Assembly (NCBI RefSeq): GCF_022376445.1
Contig: NW_025955007.1
Coordinates: forward strand, 1-64,000
Direction: 5' to 3'
From: Fomitopsis serialis
Lineage: Eukaryota > Basidiomycota > Agaricomycetes > Polyporales > Fomitopsidaceae
DNA: 64,000 nucleotides
This document shows, one piece after another, positions 1-9,984 of the stretch; position 1 is the stretch's first letter; the number at the start of each line of letters is the position of its first letter. The notes below the pieces were generated by a model that saw only the letters and a list, made by a program, of their open reading frames with translations, had not been told where the DNA came from and ran no database searches. The position numbers were made by a program, and so were the translations under genes.

Positions 1-428
1 GGTTCGGTACTAACTTAGTGCGAAGGGTTCCATGGCACATGCAATACAACAGTCACATCCGCGAACCCATGTGAGCGACGAAGACGGCGCTGCAGCGCAG
101 GAGGTTTGAACCACCTCCTCCGGTCACGCGTCGCGCGGCCACATCGTTGACGGTCGCGCTTACGCAATGTGGCAGTGGCGCGAAACGCCCAGCCACATTG
201 GCGACCCGTACGTAGTGTTGGCCGAGCGTACAAATTCGACGGTTGTCACCAGTGAATTCGAAAGACCCAGGCTTCTACAGCTGCATGGAGATCATGAATG
301 GCATTGACAGGAAGCGAGGAAGAGGATGACGAGGATACTGCACAGATTGAAAGAGCTACGGCGAGTACTGTACGGGGCGGCGCACGTCTACTACAGCACG
401 GTTGTGTAAGCATATGGTGGGCATGTCG

Positions 429-1259
429 TTACATATGTGCACTGCGGACTATGTTCTCCAACTGGCGACTCCATGAACTAAGCGTGACTACACCAAGCGC
501 GAAAACACCCATGGCTACCCCTGCAGCCGCTGCCACTCCGACACGCAGAAGACGATACGCGATATTTGAGAGGACGGAGGGACGCCTCACCGATCGCCGC
601 TCCTCTGAGTCTTCGTCCAGGAATAGCCGGATTGACAATATCTGGGCACGAATGTCGCGCTTTTGACGTTCAATGTCGGCCGTATGACGGGCGAAACATT
701 GAGCGATTATCCACAACGTCTTGTCATCTCCCGTCTTGATGTGGAGAAACTCGTCCTCGTTGTCTGGAACCTCGCCGAAAATCGTGAGTTCGCTCTGCTG
801 CAGGTGATTAGCTGGCACATCTCATTCCTGCTGATGAGAGCCACCGCACCTGATTGACGGTAATGACCATCTCGTTTGGGATCAAGCGAAAGGGAACGCG
901 CAGAATAGGTGGGTAATCTTCATCTGGCTCCACTAGGATGATATCTGGGAAGGGGTGAGCCACCGCGGTGAAGGAATATGGCTACGACCTACATGGCCCT
1001 CCGGTTAAACGAGCGACAGTCAACTGACCTGGATCCCAGAGTTCGTAGTGGTCGTGTTGCATGAGGGCTCTGCTGAAGTGTAACTTCGCGTCGTCGACAT
1101 GCCCTCTGAACAATACTTCTGCCACTCTGCCATTAAGTGATCAGCAAACATGCAAGGTAAGCTACACGCGCTCACTCACCCGGGAATGTTCTTTCTAAAA
1201 AATGGGAGGCGTCGGATACTCGTCAAGATCATGTTGAGCAACTTGTGAAAGTTCGACAT
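429..1259 (-). CDS. Small unnamed-family protein, C-terminal membrane segment (family member 1)
   Basis: Not recognised as a named family. Four exons on the minus strand: 1259-1180, 1126-993, 944-850 and 797-429. The joins keep frame (intron phases 2, 1, 0) and give 225 residues starting MSNFHKLL. Introns are 47-53 nt with GT..AG ends. The middle carries the motif LTVARLTGGPYIILVEPD across the phase-1 intron. Residues about 186-209 form an Ala/Val/Leu/Gly-rich hydrophobic stretch, so the protein is probably membrane-anchored near its C-terminus. A Lys/Arg/Glu-rich, possibly coiled stretch precedes it. A TAAATAAA box lies about 40 nt before the start. It is a paralogue of the genes at 24.8-25.5 kb and 26.7-27.6 kb (see findings). 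The start was chosen as the first ATG in frame; a second in-frame ATG lies nine codons later. Function unknown. Confidence 0.7.
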
Positions 1260-3264
1260 GTTGGTCGTCGCAACGGAGGCGGTGTAGGAATGAGGGAGCT
1301 TTATTTACCGTCCGCGCCATGACCTTGCTTTATCCGCGGAATCACCCATTTCTGTTCGACGGAAGAGGACAATGCAGGTCGGCCACCAATGACTGTATCC
1401 GAGCGTTTTATCTGGGAAAGCCAATGAGATAATTGGGAACGCTCGGACGCTGCAGATGCAGAGTTCCCGGCCACTCACAAAACCGAGTCATCGATGCGAC
1501 GATAGGAATACGGCGTCCATGGAAGACGATGAGGAGGAAGAGGTTGGTTAGAAAAAGCTTAGTCGACTCGGTCAATCGAAGGGACCGCGGTCCGTGACTT
1601 GATGTCACACGTGAAGCCTTCGTGGCGCGCATGTGGGCACTGGACGTGAACGTTTGAACGTTTGAACGCTGAACGTTGAACGTTGAACGTTTGAACGTTG
1701 ACCCTTCCTAGGAGCCTATTATGGGCAGATCATGGGACTCGAAATGCCGCCAAGAGGGGCGGCGCTACCTTGCTCGCGCAGGTCTTTGGAAGGGGACATC
1801 GACAAATACTGTAGCATCTGAAAGGCAACAAGGCTTCTGAACGTAGACTACTGTACAAAGATCGAGGACTTCTGCTATCGTACAAAAATTGAGGACACTG
1901 CTATTGTACACACTGAGTGCAAGACAGAGTTCATGATATGGAGAGGTCGGGTGCGCGAGTCGAAATAAGCACAATGATATGAGCATGTTCAAATATGAAT
2001 AAGGCAGCTCGACTAACCTCCAAGGTAACTTATATCGGCCCTCGATGGAGAAGCGGAATAAGTATCGTACAGACGCGTACTAAGAGTGCCGCCGCACTGG
2101 CGCTTGTATTCGCAGGCTAATGCAAGAAGACAGACACTGCGTTGTACCCGGCAAAGCTTCTGTGAGGCGACTGAAAATTGGCATAAAGTACGTTGAGTGC
2201 TATAGAATGCTCCTGAATCACTTCATTTTGCTTAGAAAATCATGCCCCGTGCACAGTTCAGGCATGCAGTCGCAGTAGCAGCCACATTTAACGGGCGCTT
2301 GCAAGTATTACCTTACAAGGTAACTGCCACCACCGCTGCCTGGTGTCGCGAAGTGAATAATTTCGTTCATTTTGCATGGTCATACATCATGTACTCATTT
2401 ACCTGTAGTTGTTCTCCACAACAAAGCCCTCCATGACTGTGAAACTGTCTGACTCTCTGAATATTTGGTGTCGATGTGCCTGCTCATGACGTATCGCTGC
2501 TCACGCATGTGACATTGACAACAGCCACAAACAAGTATTCAAGCGCCCGGCAACAATTACAGACGAGAGAGCTTGGAGAGAGCCTTGCTCTAACGAGCAA
2601 GGGATTAAGGTCAGGTATGCTTCAACAGCGGCGTCGGGCGAAGCCGGCCCCCTTCAGCTATCACAGGATGTAAACCCGCCGCAGTCGGTCTAGGCCCTCC
2701 ACTGTACGGCGCCAGCATCAAGAGAAGGCTTCGTGCATATCCGTAGCGTCTCCGGGGAGATGTAGTTCGCAATCGGGTCCTGCCAGAGCTCGTATACCGC
2801 ACTGATCATGCCCGTCCTCATCATAGTGATCGGTCGCGTTGGCGAAAGCCCCGTAGTCGAAATTGAGCCTGGGGCGGGTGCAGTTCTCGGGCTGCACAGT
2901 CGACACCGATCTTCAAGTTGTGCATGGCAATGACGGTGTGCATGGACATCGCAGTAGGTCATAAGCTCGGACCTGGTGGAGCAGCTCTGGTGAACGATCT
3001 TCATCCGTTTCACGATTCTGAGCCTGTTCGGCTTGTGAGCAATTCGAAGCGAGTCTACATGTCAAACGAAGTCACGCACCGGGCAGGAATCTCCCCGACA
3101 CCGCGGCCGTCGATGCGTGAGGGTGATGTCCATCGTTCTGGTCTGCTGCGCCGACCCCCAGTACAATGCTTGTAACCAGGCAATCGTACCTTCTGAGAGA
3201 GGAAATGTTGTCGTCTTCGCGATTATGTCGGTACCATGTCCCCGGTGACGGCTTCAGGCCAAGC
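1260..3264. other. No gene recognised
   Basis: I see no ORF in this stretch with recognisable family features or a convincing exon chain. A minus-strand stretch at about 2718-2906 (…NFDYGAFANATDHYDEDGHD…) looks protein-like but could not be assigned or linked to splice sites. It lies just beyond the VPS8-like remnant and could be a separate decayed exon. Confidence 0.4.
1648..1700. repeat. Short tandem repeat, (T)GAACGTT units
   Basis: About seven imperfect 7-8 bp units of the type GAACGTT(T). No ORF depends on it. Confidence 0.8.
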
Positions 3265-4300
3265 TCACCAGCTTGATCGGCGTAAGCACGATGAGACTGT
3301 ACTGATCAGTGCAATGTGATGCTGCGCCAAGTAGAAGGAGGGCCATGGCGACAAGAGAGTTGCCCCTACAGGCCTACGAGGGCGAAAATGATGAACTCCG
3401 TTATGGCCGGATGAATCATGTCGCTGGCTGTCCTCCGGGTACTTCCCGAGGAGACACAACGTTGAGCGCCCATGAAGAAGACCTTGCCTAAGCTGTGGTA
3501 GAACGAAAGGCCGCCATCGTCTGCAGAGGCGATTGCTGATAGCCTCTCCGCACCAAGGCCAACGCTGACGATCCTTGATCCCGCTAGGCGTCCTTCCTGA
3601 CGTCCGGCAGCCGCATCTGCCAAAGTGGTGGGCGAAACGAAACGCGCTGCGATCTCGGGGTATTCAAATCAAAGGTATGATCGAATGACAGCGCTAACGT
3701 TGTGATTGGTCCCTTGCTTTGTCTGTACAACAGAGCGTCAGGCTGAACCCAAATTCAAGGCAACAGAACATACCAATGATCTGTGCGACATATGCATTCA
3801 AGATTCTGCTTGAATTCAAACACGACCACTTTACCTGCATCCGTTTCGACGCAAATGAGTCGATTCGCTGCCATGACGGTGGGCGAGCCAGCGCTCTCGG
3901 TGCCCATCAACGACGCAGCCTTCTGGGCTGCTTCGCGAAGAGGACGTCGCCGACAGTCTGCGGGCGCGTCCATCTGAAGCCTCTCGCATCTCGGAGGCGA
4001 CACTGCTCTCGCATCCGCTCTATTGGTTACCAATGAAGACCTGGACAATGCCAAGAAGTGCGAGGGACTCTCTCAGGTACATGAGAGAAGAGCGTACTCA
4101 CGCTCGCCGACGAAGGGACTCCAGACGCTTGAGGTGTAGTCGAGCGAAGTCCCAAAAATGGTCCAATGAAGCAAGGGACGCGACAGCCTGCGAGAGGCTT
4201 CGGAGGCGAATGTGAACCAAAGTCTGGTATCGAAGGTGTGGGTGGTGTTGAAGGAGTGTCGTCGGAGACAGGTCCAACCGGCTGAGGACAGTGTTCATGA
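3265..4300 (-). pseudogene. VPS8-like (CORVET subunit) gene remnant, N-terminal propeller
   Basis: Minus-strand pieces resemble the N-terminal beta-propeller of fungal Vps8, a CORVET tethering subunit acting at endosomes and vacuoles. In order: a stretch around 4100-4250 containing LASLDH; one around 3760-3900 with SAGSPTVMAANRLICVETDA followed by KVVVFEFKQNLECIC; and one around 3430-3610 with EGRLAGSRIVSVGLGAE, AIASADDGGLSFYHSLGKVF and LGKYPEDS. These pieces lie in different frames without splice sites that would join them, and the C-terminal two thirds of a normal ~1300-residue Vps8 is missing. I infer a truncated, frameshifted copy. The assignment is from remembered family patterns; another propeller protein of vesicle traffic is possible. 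Confidence 0.55.
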
Positions 4301-5437
4301 AATAGTGTTCAATGAGATATACGAGAGTATTTCAATAGGCAACTCACTCTGGCCTCGTCCTCCATCAGCGATGCTAGGTGTCCCTTCTCTTCGACGGCGT
4401 GCAAGATCGATCGCTCTACCTCACACTTGTCTAGCTCGTCCTCCTCGTGGTCATGACCCAGCACATCCCGCGAGTGTTCGCGATGCGGCCACCGGAGGGT
4501 GCAGCATCCATGTCGCTATACGCGAAGCCCTCGTCGTCGTCTTCGTCTTATCCGTCGTGTGCATGGCCGTCTAAGCCCTCCTCCGTGTCGCTCGTGAGTT
4601 CCTCCAGACGCGCCGAATAGTAATGCGAAGACGGCGACCTCGGTGCCTGGCGCGGACTCGAGGACGGTCGAAGGCGAGCCCAGGGCGGCAGCCAATCGTT
4701 GGCGAGTGCAAAGAGCTACGATTGTGACAGCGGACCTGAAGGCCCGACGGGGGCAGCAGTCGTCGATGGTTGTGTCCACTCGGATCTTACGGTATAGACA
4801 GTAATTAGCTGCGACTCTCGGAGTCGGACGTCGACGCTGAGTATGCAAATGGATGCCGGCGAACCTTCAGACGTCCGCAACGCATTGCAGACAACTTCAG
4901 CTTCATCGACTTGAGGCGTGGAGTGTGAACTTAAGGTCCCCCTGCCAATAACGTACTCAGAGTGAGTAGTTCCCAAACAAACCGGGTTATTGTGGGAGGC
5001 GACGCGCGACGCAATATTATGTAATATGGCGCGGATGTGTGGCCTCAACAATCGGGCCACCGTAATGACCTTCGCACCGTGACATTGGGTCACTTCCTGT
5101 GATCCGGCGAGAGAGGAGGAGGAGCAGTGCTGTATTGCGATCGTGCCTTGCTTGTGAGTCACACAACGGCTATACCACAGCGCAATGCGTACGGGCCTGA
5201 ACGTAACGTCAGAGCTGGCCAACTCACGCGAAGTTCGAACGTCGCTCTGCGGGCCGTGCGATCTCAATATCCGAGGGCAGATCACAGTCAAAGTATTCAT
5301 AGTGAGAAAATGTTGTTCCAATTCCCCGAATTGGGCTCAAGGCACAATGCAACTCCTCGAGCAGCGAAGGTACCGACGTTTACAAGAGGACATATAGTAC
5401 CCCCAGTACGTCATCTCCATCTTATATCGAGTCGTTC
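4301..5437. other. No gene recognised
   Basis: Long overlapping ORFs exist on both strands, including 201 codons on the minus strand at 4716-5321. None shows a domain, splice logic or family pattern. Some of this could be further decayed 5' sequence of the VPS8-like copy. A 24-bp string at 4620-4643 (TAATGCGAAGACGGCGACCT and four more bases) recurs at 29142-29165. Confidence 0.35.
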
Positions 5438-5924
5438 ATGTCATTTCTGGTGTTGATTACCTTCCATCAAGCCCACCGGTACCTCCGTGAATACTGTCAT
5501 TTTCTCTGACTTCACCGGCTTGAAGTTAATGACCGTTCGACGACAGCGGAGTGACCATTCACTTCGCCGGTCAAGTGGACCATTTTGAGCGGATTGATAT
5601 TCCTGGATCGCAATCTGACGAGGAGCCGTCTGATGTGCTGCTCGTCGAAATGTCTTGCGGAAAATGTAAGTGCACTCATCTACGGCTCGTCGCCCGTGTC
5701 GCTCAAACTTCGTTCTTCCAGACGCTTGGTTCCTGTGGGGGGCATCACTAGGGAACCCGTGATATTTTGTGCATGGTCTTCTCGGAGGACACCAGGGTAC
5801 CGGTAATCCTCTCTGAGTACTCCCAAGCTGGTTAGTGTCTAAGATGTTTCGCTTTTAGCCGACACTGACAGTCCGCTGGACCCATACCTGCGACTCGGCG
5901 AGAACGAGGCCTCAGAACGTATAG
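5438..5924 (+). pseudogene. Frameshifted member of the unnamed small family (member 5)
   Basis: Exons 5438-5478, 5547-5665, 5722-5802 and 5859-5924 follow the 2-1-0 intron-phase pattern of the genes at 0.4, 24.8 and 26.7 kb. Exon 1 gives MSFLVLITFHQAH. Exon 2 starts GVTIHFAGQVDHF, close to GVKIRFAGTADI of the 26.7 kb gene, and ends LLVEMSCGK before a phase-1 donor. Exon 3 begins YAWFLWGASLG and then needs a one-base shift, in the run GGGAACCCG, to continue as TRDILCMVFSEDTRVP. Exon 4 starts PTLTVRWTH, matching LALTLRWAH of the 26.7 kb gene, but stops after 21 residues. A frameshift plus an early stop argues for a pseudogene. A 37-nt intron could avoid the shift but would be unusually short. 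Confidence 0.55.
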
Positions 5925-7120
5925 CAACTCTGGTCATTTGCCCAGTGTATGCGATACCATAACAGCAACAATGTCTCATCGGACCCTACCACCACTGAAG
6001 ATGAAGATGAAATCGTCGAGGAAGCTATTTATCTGTTTACCGCCCAGCGGTGAACTCGTAAGATCCTGCGCTAGACGGTTCGCGAGTCGACGGGCACTCT
6101 TGAGCGATCAGCTGCTTGCCAATTCGCCTCATACAGATGGGGCGGGTTGCTCCCTCGGCGGGCGAAAGTGGGCGGGAAAATCCCAAGGCGAGCGAAGATG
6201 CGGCACGGTCGGCGGAAGGCGTGTCGTGCGTGCGAGGGCAGAGTAGGACGCCAGCATTGAGTTGTATTGACGCAGATGCCGATGACGATGTGCAGAGATC
6301 AGAAGGCGTAGCGCAGCTCAGGAGCTTGAGGCCTGAAGCCCGAGTGCTGAGTATCGTCGAGTGGTGGGCGGTACACGTTCAGATATACGGAGCGCAGGCG
6401 AGCGTATGCTGATGCCACAGTGTTGCCGTGCAATGCAAGCGGCTCAGCGAACGTCGACGACCAGTGGTGGCGACCAATCTTGAGCTTGAGCTTGAGCGCT
6501 GCGCAGTCTGAGGATGGCACAGTAAGTCATACGAGCTGTCTTTGTCTATCCCCTCTAGCCGATAGAAACATTCCCTTGGCCCCCATGTGACCTTCCACGC
6601 CTCTTGTAGAGTAGGTTGATGTGTTGACATGAACACATGAGTTTCAAATTACGCCTCGGTGTGGAAGGTACACATCCATGAAGAATAGCAGGCGAGGTTC
6701 TAATTTGGAGATTCTGAAGTCGTTTGAATTGGAATGGAAGTCCTAGGTACGTGCTATCAACGCAGGAAGCTGGCGAACAACCTATATGTGACAGTGCTGC
6801 CTACAGGTCCACGTATATGAAGCCATTTGGATACTGATCTATCCACCACCGCTCAAATACACTTGGCCGTCGAGGGTAGGGATGGTAGTGCGAGTGTAAG
6901 TCTTTGCGGTGGCGCGGGAGCAGTAATAAGGGGTTGCCAGCAGGGGATTGCTTCGAGCCAGTGCCAACTTCTTTGTGCACGTACAGTTCTGCGGAGTGCT
7001 GTCTGATGGGCCCGCAATGTGAGCCACAATTTGGCCGAGGCAGAACAGTATAAGGTGCATACCGAGAGTACTCTTCGGTGAACAACCGGTGAGTGCCAGT
7101 TTCCGACTTGACAATGCGAG
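5925..7120. other. Spacer, possibly containing the 3' end of the F-box gene
   Basis: Minus-strand ORFs at 6839-7193 contain a stretch with YPNGFIYVDL and one with KTYTRTTIPTLDGQVYL that could be C-terminal exons of the neighbouring F-box gene. I could not fix the splice sites. Nothing recognisable at 5925-6800. Confidence 0.35.
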
Positions 7121-9110
7121 CTAGCCTAGCCTCGAGCCGCGTCCAGCCAGCAAACTCGCCTCTGAACTTAGCAGCTGAATGAAATGAGCCCAACGAATGC
7201 GTAACCTGGTCGATCGCTCAGAACATGCTTGGCCGGTATTAGGACAGAGAATGAATGAACCCACCGCCGACCGCCAATCCATCGCCAATATCCTTTCGCC
7301 TGGCACACTGCATGACTCACAAGCGAGTGTCGCGTCCGCGTCGTCCAAATCTGCAGCACTTGTGAGATCTGGATTACCACCGCACGCCACAATGATCTTC
7401 AGGACTAGCTCTCCTTGGTACTCGAGATGTGTAGGAGACCACTGGGGGCGAGATCCTAGATGCCTCCTCAAGGCACTGCTAAACACGTCGTCTTCAATAG
7501 ACAGACCGAGGATCGCCACTTCCGAAGGGTCGAAGCTCCTGCTGCATCTGTAGAGCGTGTAACCGGCAGAGTACAGATGAGGATGAGACAAGGCATCCTG
7601 CCAGCGCAGTTCAGAACTACAATGTTGGCATCGAAAGACGCTCCGTGCGAGGCCAAGGACATCTACGGGGTGTGACGAAGAGGTTGCAGGAGGAACTAAT
7701 TCCGCTAGCTGCCTTTTTCGCTCCTCACGCCAGGCCGATACCAAGGCATGTAGGTGTGGTGCGAAGATATTCTTCGTGCTGGCGCTGGCCTTCCCTCCGC
7801 GCGAGGCGTCGTTAACGGTGATGTTCCGTATCTTCGTCGCTGTTGTCTCCACCAGCACCTTGGTGTCCGGGAGCATCAGGATGTCTGGAGCCTGCGGTAG
7901 GGCAGCTTCAGGGAAAGCGGCAGGGCGCATGCAGACCACAGCTGCATCTAGCTGCTTAAGAAGTTCTGCATAGCACGCACGGATGCGTAGGCGGTGCTTG
8001 AGTTCTCGTATCTCCTCCATCCACTTCACCAAGCTGGGTGTCACTGCCAACAGGGCTACAGAGGAAAGCGTCTGGTAAATACCTGCTCTGCTGCATGTGA
8101 AATGTCTAGCTACCTTCGTCGTCGAGCTCTTCTGGTATCATTCCTAAGGGATGTTCATATAATTTCTTATGACCGCAACCAAGGTACGCCACTTCCCGCT
8201 GGAATCCAAGTACACACAAGTGGCGCGCGATTCTGCAGGGTATACCTCTTAGCAAAGACATGAAGGAGTCATGGTATGAAGTTGCCAACTTGGTGACTCT
8301 TTGGCGAATGACGGTGCTTTCTGTGGTGGACCGCTGTTGAGCCCATTCCGCCCAGGCCTTCTCTGTCTGTAAATAGTGAGCCCCAGTAATGCGCATCAAT
8401 TGTTGGGCATACCTTCAAAATAGTCTGGGAGCGCTCCCTATGCACCCGCAAAATCTGCTCGCGTTGATGCGGCCACACCCCCTCGAGAGCAATCTTCAAT
8501 AAGGCGATATCACTACGCAGTCCACGTGCGCTCTTGCTCACTGCTCAATGCATTCAGTAAGAGGTGGCAGCGCAGGCTAGCCGACGAAGACTCGCCGATA
8601 GCTGCAGGTATTGCACCTCCAATATACAGTTCTTGCGATGCTCCTTGTGACGCAGGCCCAATAGTGAGATACTCGATGTTTCGAGTCGTGCTATAGGGCC
8701 GGCCGAATAAGAAACACCGAAGCTCACTAGAGGACGGGCGCACCAATCTACGGCACATCCATCACAGTAACGTGCGCGAAACGCCCAAAGGACGTTTTCA
8801 ACTCGAGTTCCTTGCCTTCCGCACGACATGCAAGTGGATTCCACGATGAGTGCCGTGTATTGCATCTCCGACATGAATAGCGGACAAGGCGGAGGTGGAG
8901 GTATAAATGATCTATTGCGCACCCGCCTCCACAAAGCGGGCATTTGGGTGGGCATCGCGAAGGCGAACTTTAATCGCTGGCAAGTTCTGGACAAATTCAG
9001 CAGATCCGCTGGTCGCGCAAACAGGGAGACCTGAAAAATGGGTGAGCGTAGATCAATTCCAAGGACATCAAAGGGCATGCCTCAAAGACTACATCATGCG
9101 GTAATTGCAT
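7121..9110 (-). CDS. F-box domain protein, Agaricomycete type
   Basis: Six exons on the minus strand keep frame: 9110-9081, 9030-8744, 8690-8617, 8540-8413, 8366-8114 and 8043 to about 7121. The N-terminus reads MQLPHDVVFE, then VSLFARPADLLNLSRTCQRL. This is the F-box helix pattern (LPxDVLFE…DLLNLSRT) that binds Skp1 in SCF ubiquitin ligases. A CxxC…CDGC stretch follows, then an EKAWAEWAQQR segment and a C-terminal part with CQHCSSELRWQDALSHPHLY and CGGNPDLTSAADLDD. That layout is typical of the large Agaricomycete F-box families, whose substrates are mostly unknown. The first intron has a GC donor (GAG|GCATGC), and the second F-box copy at 34.9 kb has the same. The true stop may lie further down, near 6850. 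Function as a substrate adaptor is inferred from the family. Confidence 0.75.
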
Positions 9111-9984
9111 TAGGTATGAACCCTCCGATGGTCCCAGTGGCAGCGAAACACGGTCACGGAAAGAGTGCACAGGTGCAGTAATCGGCTTGGCGTGAATACT
9201 CATAGAGACAAGACGTGTAGTTCGCAGGTTGGTGCACGGCCAATGATGAGGTGGAAGGGATGCAAAGCGAACGGCGGTGGCGCTGCTTGTCCATATGCCG
9301 CGTGTAAGTGGGAACAATGCTAGACAAACAGAAGCGGCCAACATTGTTCTGCGGCTCTCAGCCCTTGCGCACAGCTAGACTGAGCGAGGGTTCAAGAGAA
9401 AGCATACGCCTTCCACTTTGCCCGCGTCCTTTGTACCGCCTGCGCGACCCGGGGCTGATTCGCAACAGTCAACCTTGCGGCAAAATAGGTGCTTTGTAGC
9501 AGATGGGTAGTACAACGGGGCACTCCATCCATCCGTTAAAGGAAGACGGTGTATCGGAGGACAGAGAGTGGCTGGAGGGCAATGATGATGCGGGTCAGGG
9601 ATACGAGCACGGGTAGTCCTCGCAGGGTGGTAGCGAGACCGACACCCAGCCACAGTGGGTCCACTCCGCCGCTCTACCCTGCGTTAGAGTCGCCTAGTCC
9701 TACTGTGGTAGCCGAGTTTCAGAACAAAGAGGGCAATAGTAGCGTACAGCCGCGCAGTTCGAGGGTCTGAAGAAACAGCGAGCACCAGGGCACCACCTCA
9801 CAGCAGCAGCAGCAGGATGACTGCAGGCTGCAGAGCGACCTGCGTCACTACCCTAATCGAAGATCGCGCGCGTTACAAGTCACGCTGCACCGGGAGAGCA
9901 CAAGCCAGGCAACGAGGGATATGCCGCCCAGTTATTCGTTCAAGGGCCATTTCGCCCTCCCAGCGCCGCCTGTTGGGCACGAAA
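9111..9984. other. F-box 5' flank and spacer
   Basis: 9111 to about 9276 is similar to the 5' flank of the second F-box copy (35742-35909). From there to about 9985 I see no coding pattern; copy 2 lacks this ~700 bp spacer. Confidence 0.5.

Noticed and set aside
4716..5321. 201-codon minus-strand ORF
   Set aside because: No domain, no splice pattern and ordinary chance composition.
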